This document shows, in pieces, positions 10,621 to 20,400 of a stretch of DNA of 64,000 nt. Positions within the stretch are counted from its first letter, which is position 1, and every line of letters starts with the position of its first letter. The notes under the pieces are model-generated. The model ran no database searches. It was not told where the DNA came from and saw nothing but the letters and a program-made list of their open reading frames with translations. The DNA comes from Mycteria americana (Eukaryota > Chordata > Aves > Ciconiiformes > Ciconiidae). The stretch is from contig NC_134365.1 in the NCBI RefSeq assembly GCF_035582795.1, positions 222,907,887 to 222,971,886 on the forward strand, written 5' to 3'. The position numbers were made by a program, and so were the translations under genes.

Positions 10621-13600
10621 CGGCCCCGCCGCGGCGGCCGGCGCCCGGCCCGCGGGGAACAGCCCCTCCCCTCCCCCCCCAGCCCCTGGGAGGACTCAGG
10701 GACCCCCTCCCCCCCAAACGCCCAGTAGGGGAACAGGACCCCTTCCCCCCCCCCCAGCCCACGGTGGGACAGGAACCCCCGGGAACACGCCCCGTGGGAG
10801 GGCGTGGGAACCCTCGGGACACCCCCGGGGCAAGGGCCGCCCCCTCCCCAGCCAGCAGCGGATCCACCTCAGGACACACGCCCCTGTGCAGCACAGGGAC
10901 CCCCCCCAAACACCGCCAGCAGCGCAAGGGGACCCTGCCCCACGCAGCCCGCGGGAACGCTGTGGAGACGGCCCCCGGCCACACCTCCCGCGGGAAGGCA
11001 GCACCAGCACCCCCCAGCCGCCCCCCAGCAGGACGCTGTCGGCCCCGCCCCGCCCCAGGCACGGCCTCGGGAGCGGCAGCCCCAGGCTTCCCCACCAGCA
11101 CCCATCGGCGCCAGCCCAGCCGCTCCGGGGCACCCGGGACAGGCGCCCCGGCCCCCCGGCCCCCTGCCCAGCTCACGTCGTAGAGCGCAGCATCGTGCCC
11201 CCGCTCCTGCAGCTGGTAGAGCGCGGGGTTGAGGAAGCCCAGGGGCGCGAGCCCCCGCTGCAGGCGCCGGTCGTTGATGAGTGCCACCATGCCCCCCACC
11301 ACGGGCGTGGACGCCTGCCGGAGGCACGAGCACCTCAGCGCCCGGCAGCTCGGCCACCGCGGACCGGCACGGGGCTGTCCTCCTTACCGACGTCCCCGAC
11401 ACCCAGGGCAGCGGGATGCGGTTTGTCACCACCCAGTAGTTGTCGGAGAGGGCAGACAGGTCGGGGTAGGCACGGCCGCTGCTGTTGTAGTAGGAGCTGG
11501 GAGGCAGCTTCGAGGCCGAGCGCAAGAAACGCCCGACTGCAGCAGCCTGGGGAGAGCACAAGATAAGGAGCGGGACGCCTGGCAGCGGAACCTGCCCTTG
11601 CTCACCCCTCTGCCCCTCCTTCCCCTGGCCTGCAGCCCAGCCCCGGGGCTGCTTGTGCCCACCACCGCCCATAGTCACCCCCCCACGTGCCATGCAGCCC
11701 CCCGGCCCCAGCCGCAGCCCCTGGGTCCCGCAGAGCAGGCGCCTCCTCACCTGGTAATCGGGCATGGGGAAGACGTTGCTGAAGCCCCCCCCACTAATGT
11801 AGTCCGTCACCTCTGCGGTCACCAGGAAGGGGTTCTTGAAGGACGTTCCACCCACGGTGGTGACGTAGGGACTGGGGGGAGAGGTGGGCACTGCGGGTGG
11901 GCACACGACTGCCTGGGGCCTCAGTGGCATCCCATGTACCAGCCCCCTCCCGAGGAGCTGCACAGGTTCCCCCAGCTCTGAGGCCTGTGAGCGACCCCAG
12001 GCATGCTGCTGGGGCTGACCCTCAGGAGTCCCCCAAAGGGGCTCAAAACCAGCTCGAGGCAGTAGCCAGCCACAGGCCAGGGCTTGAAGTGCCAGCAGCA
12101 GCTGGCCCTGGCTGTGGGCGAGCTGCAGCAGCCGGCTCTGCGCAGAGCCTCACATCTCCACAGGACCCACGTTCACCTCCCTCATCTACCTTGAGGCTGG
12201 AAAGCTGGGCCGGAAAGTATGGTTCCCACCGGGCACCCTTCTGCACCCAGCGCCATCGTCACCTGCCAACAGAGATGGATGGGGTAGTCCAGCAGCATCC
12301 GAGCTGCTCATCGTCCACCAAATGCTCCCAGAAGTGACCTGGGGGAAGGGCTCTCTCCACCTCCCAGGCTGGGATTCCCAGGCAGGGGATCCTGGCTGTG
12401 CAGGGGCAGAGTGTCCCCGTTCGGTGTTCAGCATGGAGGTTCCCCACAGTGCTGGGACCCTCTGATGCACCTGCACCGGGCCAGCAACAGCACGCACCTG
12501 AGGCAAACAGGATGGTCAAGCCCCGGGCAGCTGCCTTCATGAACTCCACGTTTACACGCTCCATGTAGGCTAGTGACAGGCTGTCCTCATCATCCCCATA
12601 GCTCACGGAGTGCACCCAAGGCAGCGATGACATATTGCTGAGCAGGAGCAGCCAGGCCAGGAAGGGCTCCTGGCTCTCATGCCTCCCTGCAGAGACAACC
12701 CTGAAGCTGCAGGTTCAGCTCCTCCTAGGACACCAGGCTTGAGGGAAAGCGGGGGATAGCATAGGGGGGGACCATGCCTCAACAGCACCACCAGCACCAG
12801 GAGCTGAGCCCTCCAGCTCCTGCCCTGCCTACAGAGAGCAGATCCGCAGCACAGCTGGTTTAGAGCTCTCCCGTGAGCTCTTGCTGGCAGCACGGCTGAT
12901 CTCGGGGATTGTCACGGTGGATGGCCCCAGGCTCCAGCTCTGCCAGTGGCTCTGGTGAGAGGGTCACCCTGATCCCCAGAGCAGGGGGTCTACACTCATC
13001 CACTCCTCTGAGCACCTGTCGCAGGGCTGCAGTCACCCTTGGCATCCAGACAGCCACACAGCCCTTCTGAGACTCAGCCAAGCCTTGGCCCCCCTACCCC
13101 TAACAGTGGGTCCCAGAGCAGTTTGATGTACTCTCCACCTCCATCTGTCAAGGTCCCTCATCCCTCTCCATGAGGTGGGGAGAGCAGGGCCCCAGCCACC
13201 CCTTCTCACTCTCAGTTGCTCATGTAACTGCCTGTCTCTGCACCCTTTCCACACCACTAACTGCACGGAGGAGGTGGAAGTTAACGCACAGCTGTGCCCG
13301 CCTTCACCATCAGGAAGACAGAGCTGGTAGTCCTAAGGGCGTTCCGTCTCCTGTTCAGCCAGTTTCTGATCTGGGACAGATCACACTTTGTCCTACAGCA
13401 CTGTAGTCACGTTTGTGCAGGCTGTTTTGCAACCTTGTTTTCTCAAATTGCCTTACTCTCCTTTATTCACTCTACTGGTAGATTCATGGGCGAGATCAGC
13501 TTCAACCCCAAAGAAGCAGGAAAAAAGTAAAAAGACACAGTTGCTGCGCTCTCCCTCCATGGAAAGGCAGCAGAGTGGGGTGACTGCTTTACATTGTGTA

Positions 13601-16600
13601 GTTAAGGCATGGAAGTCCCTGTTACAGGATACTCTGGATGCTGAAAGTTCACATGGGCTCAAAAGCAACTACAGAAATCAATGGAAGATGACTTCCCTAA
13701 GAGCTATTAGAAACCGACAACAGCTCCAAATTTGGAAGCCCACAAGGTACGTGCCCATAGTAGCTGGGAAAGCATTCTGGGGATATACCACAGCCACATA
13801 CCACAGCCACAGCCATGTGCTGTTCGTGGACGCCCCTCCAGGCGTTCCCCTTTGACAGATGCCAGATAGACTCAGTACAGCCATTTTTTATGCAGAGAGC
13901 AAGTGTTTCCCTTAACAGCAGGCAGGTGTGTTGGTGCTACAGCAAGTGGGATGCATGGAAGCAGTCACAGGGCAACTCTGGAGGGGGACCAGTACCTGCG
14001 TTGCTGAAGACCCACGTGGAGATGTTGGCACCCGTGCTCATGATGTATTCCACGTCCAGACTGGCCTCCAGCCCAGCCTTGCCCTTGCCCTGGTGCCCAA
14101 CCACTTGGTCAACCTGAGAGCGGTGGCCAAAGCTGCTGCCAAAGAGCTGCATAAACTCAGCCAGGTCAGCCTGGTGGAAATACTGTTCCAAGAACTGGGG
14201 GGACAAGGAGTGGACAAGTTTGTTCTCGTTTTCTCTTGAAAAAACAAGGTCAGTTTTTTCTCCTGATTTAGAAAGTTGGCCCAGTATGGGTCTGTGAAAT
14301 GCTAGCCCACCGGGTGCTCCCACTAGCCGCTTGAGGAATACCCACAGCTGTCCTGGGACCACCAGAGCAGCAAAATGTTGGAGACGCAACAATGTGTGGA
14401 ATTCCCATGGCCTATGGGCCTCTGACCTGGACCGGCTCCACCAGTTACCTGGGCACAGGCCTGGCTGTTGTTTGGCAGTAGCCCGATGTCTCCTCCTGTC
14501 ATGTTGTATCTCTTACGAATGATGGAAGGTGTCACGCCCAGGTGGAAAGCCGCTCTCCCTCCATGGTGCTGCCTTGGCTCCGTTTCCTTCTTGGCCCAGG
14601 CTCTGCTGACCACCTTTCTCTCCGCAGGGAACCGGTGCAGGCCACCCACTGGTGTGCAAGCAAGCAGGAAAAGAAGCAGCTGTTAGGGCCCAGAGCTCTG
14701 GGAGGACAGTATTATGGCCCCTTGGCTCCCCCTTCACCATCCTTACTCAGGCTTCGCACCCTAGAGAGGGCCGGCCTGCAGCAGGGCTTGGGGGAGCCCA
14801 TCCCCTGCAGCACCTGCCCCGAGTGCTACACAGGAGGTGGGGAAGTACTCCCTCGGCTTCCTCGCCAGTCCTCACAGATATTCCCAGGCTGCACAGCTCA
14901 GGCTCCCCACTGCCAGGCCACTACCACAGCTTGGCACCCCTTCTGCTTTCCTTGTGGAACGGCCGTGGGACCCACACAAAAGGGACTCACAGAAGGGAGC
15001 TTTTCCACCTCAGAAGCAGCTGCATGTCCACAGAGACAGGCTGCACCTGAACTCTCCGCACTGAGCATCCAGGCCCAAGAGTACCAGTAAGAAACACTTA
15101 CTTTGGATGCTGCCTGTCCACATCATAGAATAATGGTTTGGAAGGGACCTTTAAAGGTCATCTAGTCCAACCCCCCTGCCATGAGCAGGGACATCTTCCA
15201 CTAGATCAGGTTGCTCAGAGCCCCATCCAACCTGACCTTGAATGTTTCCAGGGATGGGGCATCTATATCCTATGCACAAAGCTCCTCAGGGAGGTCTAGG
15301 GGCAGCTGGGACCATGGCTGGGGGGCCTGCCACACTGTCCTCTGGGACACCGAGATGGCTAGTCCTGGCTGCTCAACGCTTAACCTCCCACCCGCACCCG
15401 GGGCAGTGAGAGCTCTGGGCAGCCTCAGCTCCCCCGTGTAGGACGTACCAAAGTCAAGGTGCTCAGCCAGCTCCTCAGGGACAGCGTAGGGAAGCGGGGA
15501 GCGCACAACACTGCGCTGGCCCTTCACGTAGCGGTGGAACTCAGCCCCTGGCAGGAGGCGCTCGGCCATGCTGCAACACAAGGAGAGCCACCGCACGAGG
15601 ATTCGCGCCGTGGGGACAGCCGTCAGCGCGCCTGTCCAGCAGCATGCCCATTCTCTGCCCTTCCACTCTGCCTGCTGCTGGGATGAGTCAGGGGTGAGCT
15701 TCACTTCCCACCAGCACAGCTGACCTTGTAAAGCAAAGACCACCTTCCGTACCTGACCAGTTCCCATCACCAAACTGAACCAGTGCTCTGACGCTGCAGG
15801 GTCCCCTGTAACTCTATCCCCAGTCCTCCAGCGGGGACTCTGCGGCCCCACAGAAGGCAAGAGGAGGTGCGGGGCTGGCCCAAGCACCCAACGGATATGG
15901 ACGTCTTGTTTCCAGTACTCCAGGTCACCGGCTGTGACTCCCCCCAGCACCAGGACCAGGCACACAGGCAGCCAGCTCTTGGCTGCAGAGCCCTCACAAG
16001 CCCAGGCAGAAATGAGGCTCAGCCCTCCATCACCCGGCCTGCATTGCAGTGCCCTGGGGAAGGGGAAGGTGCAGCAGGCAGGGGCAGGGTCTGGCTTCTC
16101 CTGTCTTTGTGGGAATGGAACGGCCACCACAGTGGGGCCCAGCCCCACCCAGGGCTCACCTCGCTGGCATGCAGCACTCCAGGAAATCGAGGGTGATAAC
16201 GCTCCTGCAGTTCTCAACACCATGGCCTTGCAGCCACTTCAGCACAGCCATAAGTGTGGCTGGGGTCGGCTCAACAAGGTCCTGCACCTGCTCCAGGGAC
16301 AGGTACTGGCCTGTGAGGCACAGAGAGGGTCAGAGCACCCTGCTTGCAGGGCCTGATGGGACCCAGCAGGGCTCAGGCGCACAGCCATTACCATATCGTG
16401 GCGAGTGGGGGTCTGAGACGGCATTGACGAGCCGGGCAAGGCGGCCCGTGCCTCGTTGCCGGAGGGCGAAGGTCAGCTGCACTTCGTGGCCGGGGTTCAC
16501 GCGGCCGGTATGGGTCCAGCCAGGGGGCACGCTGCGGGCACGCTGTGAGCGGCAGGCGGGCACCGGCACCCCGTCCTGTCCCACCGACCCCGGCACCTAC

Positions 16601-16917
16601 CGGAACTGCTGGTCCCGCTCCAGGGCCAGGCCCGCGGCGCAGCTCCAGGCAGCTGCACACAGCGCCAACACGGCGGGGACCTCCCCGCACCTGCAACAGG
16701 CGGTCAGGGGAGAGCGGGCACCGGCGCGGCGCCGGGGCCACCGGCCGCACCAGAGGAAACCCGGAGACTGCCAGGTGCCTTGCCTGTCGTCCCGAGCCCC
16801 CGCCCCCCCCGGGCCGGGGAGCCCCGCCCGACCCCCCGTCACCCCTGGGCCGGGGAGCCCCGCCTGACCCCCCCCCCGAGCCCTCGGCCCCCCCGGTCCC
16901 CGTTACCCCCGCGCCAT
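10450..16917 (-). CDS. TPP1: Tripeptidyl-peptidase 1 (TPP1/CLN2), complete, 13 exons
   Basis: TPP1 is a lysosomal S53-family serine carboxyl peptidase that removes tripeptides from N-termini. Human loss causes CLN2 disease. Exons in transcript order: 16917-16907, 16690-16601, 16531-16392, 16310-16160, 15570-15449, 14648-14449, 14194-13996, 12686-12498, 12262-12190, 11871-11751, 11546-11388, 11314-11177, 10590-10450. All introns are GT-AG and the sum is 1734 nt, or 577 aa (human 563). A signal peptide ([19 protein letters not shown]) spans exons 1-2, and the prodomain runs to about residue 203. The mature enzyme begins near [14 protein letters not shown]. Catalytic Glu281 and Asp285 lie in [10 protein letters not shown], oxyanion Asp369 in SGDDG, and nucleophile Ser485 in VSGTS. 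The motif at 369 is GDDG where I recall GDSG in human. Exon 6 is about seven codons longer than in human, in the pro/mature linker. Confidence 0.96.
10600..11170. repeat. C-rich low-complexity tract in TPP1 intron 12
   Basis: The intron between the last two TPP1 exons is a polypyrimidine-like, CpG-containing tract with several runs of seven or more C, including eleven C at about 10745-10755. Irregular units resemble GGGACAGGAACCCC. It creates long spurious open frames on both strands. Confidence 0.55.
12687..13995 (-). other. TPP1: TPP1 intron 7, largest intron of the gene
   Basis: This is a 1.3-kb intron between exons 7 and 8. It contains an old CR1-type fragment at about 13555-13725. I recognised nothing else in it. 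Confidence 0.6.
13555..13725 (+). mobile_element. Ancient CR1/L3-type LINE 3' fragment, sense
   Basis: The wording from GTTAAGGCATGGAAGTCCC through ACAGGATACTCTGGATGCTG to CAATGGAAGATGACTTCC follows the 3'-terminal region of old amniote CR1 elements as I remember it. There the text reads roughly as a wrong-end of the last ORF2 codons and the 3'UTR. The copy is heavily diverged and short. Assignment rests on pattern memory. Confidence 0.5.
15122..15270 (-). mobile_element. CR1 LINE 3'-end fragment in TPP1 intron 5
   Basis: Read on the plus strand it begins CATAGAATAATGG and TTTGGAAGGGACCTTTAAAGG, then CATCTAGTCCAACCCCCC. This is the reverse complement of the conserved avian CR1 3' terminus. 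It continues through GATCAGGTTGCTCAGAGCC and the GAATGTTTCCAGGGATGGGG segment, and stops near 15270, so it is severely 5'-truncated. It sits between TPP1 exons 5 and 6 and does not touch their splice sites. Confidence 0.9.
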
Positions 16918-16971
16918 CCCGCCGCCTCCCGCCGCAGTGCCCCGATCACGTATGGGGGCGCATGATTCCCG

Positions 16972-16981
16972 GTCACATGAC
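16972..16981. promoter_or_regulatory. TPP1: CLEAR-like element GTCACATGAC in TPP1 promoter
   Basis: The decamer matches the palindromic CLEAR consensus GTCACGTGAC at 9 of 10 positions and lies about 55 bp upstream of the TPP1 start codon. TFEB and TFE3 bind such sites in lysosomal gene promoters, and TPP1 is a known member of that network in mammals. Binding here is inferred. Confidence 0.6.
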
Positions 16982-16996
16982 GAGGCCGAAGCCACG

Positions 16997-17006
16997 GTCA
17001 CGTGGT
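16997..17006. promoter_or_regulatory. TPP1: CLEAR/E-box element GTCACGTGGT in TPP1 promoter
   Basis: The site contains a perfect CACGTG E-box and matches the CLEAR consensus at 8 of 10 positions, about 80 bp upstream of the start codon. A weaker third site, GATCACGTAT, occurs at 16944-16953. Clustering of such sites near the start is typical of TFEB targets. Confidence 0.65.
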
Positions 17007-17080
17007 GGGCAGGGACTATACCCGTCAGTCACGGCGGTCCGGGCGTGTGAGCCCCTCGGGGCTGCAGGCCGCGGCCGCCA

Positions 17081-17110
17081 GACCGGGACCGGGACCGGGA
17101 CCGGGACCGG
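17081..17110. repeat. Hexanucleotide tandem repeat (GACCGG)5
   Basis: Five perfect copies of GACCGG occupy 30 bp in the CpG-rich region upstream of TPP1. A further interrupted copy lies near 17135. Such a tract is likely to vary in length between individuals (inference). Confidence 0.9.
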
Positions 17111-17440
17111 GGGCATTACCGTGGCCGAGAGCACCGGGACCGGTGCCAGCCCATCCTCCCGGCGACTCGCTGGGGGGCCGCGCCGCCAGGCCCGCGGCGG
17201 GCTCTGGTCACGGAAGGCCGCTTGCTGGCGGCCCAGACAGGCTGCCCGGGCACGGCACTGGCCGCCTCCCGGCGCGGTCCGGTCCGTGCTGCCCCGCCCC
17301 GATCTTCCCGTCCCTCTCCCGGCCGCCTGCCAGAGCGTCGCGGAGCCGTTACCGCGGCAGCCCGGGGTGCAGCAGCGTGGTGGGACGGCCCGGGCAGGAG
17401 ATGCAGCCATGGCTGCTGCCCTGGGCCGAGGGTCCATGTA

Positions 17441-20400
17441 GGGGTCGCGGGCTGGGTGGGGCAGGAGTCCATGTAGGGCTGGTGATCCCGTGCGGCTCCT
17501 GGGCTGGGGGGCAGGGGTCCCATGCGGGACTGGGCTGAGGAGCCCAGGCTGGGGGCCAGCTGGGGAGGGGCAGGGGTCCTGCCCAGCACCCCTACCAGGG
17601 ATGGGATGTTTGTTGGGGGAAGCAGCTTCTGCAAGGGAGGGTTCTCAGGAGCAGCAGGGCCCGCACAGAGAGCGTAGGGCTGGAGGTCCCCGTTCCATGA
17701 GGCTGGCACCTTGCTGGAACCGTGCTCCGAGGGGTGGCCGCAGGGAAGCGACTTGAAGGTCTGAGCTCCTGTTGGGGCCTGCTCCTCTGTGCCTACCCCA
17801 GGGCTTGGGGTGGTAAGCTGTATGAGCAGGCTGCAGCCCAGGGCGTGAGTGCCCAGGTTGTCCTCTGTGCGCAGAGGCTGGGCATCACCAGTGAGTCCTA
17901 GCAAGAGCTAGGAGGCATGGAGTCGGTGGCAGAGCACGTCTGCATACCCTGCATGTCCAAGGCTGCCCTTGCCTGGCCCTGCTGGCGTTCACATGGGCTG
18001 CGTGGAGGGACGTGGGGAAGCTGTGGGCACTGGGTGTCTTGGTCAGTCAGGAGCACGGAGGGATAGGGGTGCGGAGGAGGCTCAGGGGACTATGAGCACA
18101 TGTCCTTGCTTGGTCGTGGGAGTGGGCTGCAGGGTGGTGATGGGCCATGCGGCAGGAGTCATGTCCATGCTGCGCCACCCAGCGACTAGTGCAGCCTGCC
18201 GTCCAGCTGGCACTGTCACAGGCAGCCACTTGGCTCCCACAGCTGCTGAGCTGCAGCTCTCTGCTTCCTGTGCTTGTTCTCTCAGATACTCGTTCCCACA
18301 CTGGGAGCTCTCCTAATTAGGATCACAAAAGTGGTATTATTATACTTGCAGATCTCAGGGTTGTGGAAGGTTCAAGCAATTTTTGCAAGGCAGCTCCGGA
18401 AATGATGCCTCAGACACCATGGAGCTTGTCCCCCTGCCTGTGGGCCCAAGGGCAGTACTTGAGGGGGTGTTCTGGAGGTGGCTGGTGAGGCCGAGGGTGC
18501 TGTCACCCCATCTGCCCTGGGCCAGTTTGGCTCAGCTAGCCTGGTCCTTGTCCCAGCCGTGGTCACATGCACAGACATGCTGCATACCGTGGCTCCAGCA
18601 GTTCCCAGTTGCTTTCCTGCTTCTGCAGAGCAGAGTCCAAGGCAGGAAGAGACGGACAATGGGAAAACCACCTGCCTGGCCCAGGCTGCCATGTCTCCCA
18701 CGCCAGAGCTGCACTGTGGCTGTCCGGAGCAGCAGCTGCCAGGGGAAGAGAGGCCCAGAGGATCTCTCTTGCCTCAGTAGCAGCATGAGGCATCACTAAA
18801 GAAGTGAGCTGATGCTTAGATTGTTGCAGGGTAGGTGAAGGTCCTTTCCTAGGAAAGGCCAGGGCTGTAGCAGTCCCGCTGTTCTCCTTCCTGCTTTTAG
18901 CCCTGCTGCGCAGGCAGTGCTTTTCCAGCTGCGCCATGTGTGCAGCTGAGAGGTAGAGATGCCACTTGCCCAGGCAGGCAGTGTCTGCTGCAGACCTTTG
19001 GCCCTGCACCCTTTGGGTGAAGGGAGGCAGCCAGGAGACCCAGTGGGCCTTAATGAGTATCTTTCTGGATCACAGAATCCCATTCAGCATCCCATTGATG
19101 CTGGGACCTCAGCCCACGTTCCTCAGGCTCACCCAAGCCCCTGTCTGGCCTCCAAGGTACCTCCCGTGCCACCTTGAAGCTAGTTCTTGTGTATTTTAGG
19201 AACCCACTGCTCCATCCCCATTCCTCGCGGGACACCAGCACTCCTCTGTGGGTGCTGCCCATAGCGTGAGTGTCTGCGCGAAGCCCTAGGGCACTTCTGG
19301 TCCCTGCAATTGGAAGCACATGAGGACTTTCCACACATGCGGCACTGTGTGGTTTGCAGCAGCTGGAGCTGGTTGCCTGCCTGAAGCTGTGCAGTTGCAC
19401 CCTGCGGGGCTGGGGCGGCAAGCAGGGGAGCTGTGTGGGGGGAGACCGTGGCCAGGGAACACAAGGGAAAGGGCCGGTCATGGTGGGTTGGGGGCCAGGG
19501 GACACGGGACACGGGGCCCGGTGCAGCAGAGAAGGTTTAGAGGGAACAGCCCAGCATCCCCTCACACCCAGCCAAGCCCCATCCCCCCAGCCTCGTTGGT
19601 GGGAAGAGCTTTCTGCTGTGCCACAGGAAGGCTCCTGAACCACGCGGAGGTAGCTGCCTATCGGGGCTGGGAGTCACCTGTCCTATGTGCGAGGGTAGTG
19701 CTGAAGCATGGGTCTGTCCAGCTGGAGGTGGCCCTGGGAGCTGCCCCTTCCCAGGACCGTGTGAGGAAACAAAGACTCGGGATGTGCAAGGAGGTGTGTG
19801 GGGCCCTGACGGCACCAGAATGAGCAGCTGCAGGGCAGAGTGCAGTCCATGCACCAGGCCACATCTGGCTGTTCCTAATCTGCTGCACTGCGCTCCCAGC
19901 TATGCAGCCCTTGCTGCTTCCTCGTCCTGTACCTGGGCACGCAGCCCTTCCTGTGTCCCAACCCTCACCACATATGGGGTGGCCCACCTTCCCGTTCCTG
20001 GTTCCCTGCTGCCCCAGACCCAGCCAGCCACCCCAGCCTGTGTGGCACCAACCCAGCAGCTACAGCTGTAGCCTGGAGGGACTCGCCGCTGCTCAGCCTT
20101 GACGCATGTTGGCTGGGGGCCTGGGGTGCTGGGCAGTGTGTGCTGCCAGAGAGCTGCAGCCCACCCAGCTGTCCAGCTGGTTACAGCTTTGGGCAGGACT
20201 TTAAGTGGGATGAGATTTGCAGGAGATTATTTCCTGGATCTGTCTGGCCAGCAAGGATTAGGTTGCCCTGACAGAGCTAATTACTCTAACAAGCATCTGC
20301 TGCTAGTCTGACTAGCTGGTCTGCAGCAGGCAGGGGACAAGAGAGCCTGCGCATCCAGTGAAGCTGCCAAGGTGTCCTGGGTGGAGCTCTTCTCGCCCCA

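Larger units (their letters stand above)
16430..17440. promoter_or_regulatory. TPP1: CpG-island-like block over the TPP1 start
   Basis: This CpG-dense segment covers TPP1 exons 1-3 and about 500 bp upstream of the start codon. No convincing TATA box is present. The block contains the E-box/CLEAR-like motifs and the GACCGG hexanucleotide repeat listed separately. Confidence 0.7.

Noticed and set aside
10187-11302. Minus-strand open frame of 371 codons between TAF10 and TPP1
   Set aside because: It reads through TPP1 exon 12 and the introns in a GC-rich tract. Only the exon 12 portion matches TPP1, and the rest is low-complexity intron.
9434-11566. Plus-strand open frame of 710 codons, Pro/Arg-rich
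   Set aside because: It runs antisense across TAF10 exons 1-2 and TPP1 exons 11-13 in CpG-dense DNA. Stop codons are rare there by composition. It has no recognisable domain, and the minus strand carries the real genes.
17010-17025. TATA-like ACTATACCC as a TPP1 TATA box
   Set aside because: It lies on the far side of the CLEAR motifs from the start codon, and CpG-island promoters of this type usually lack TATA.
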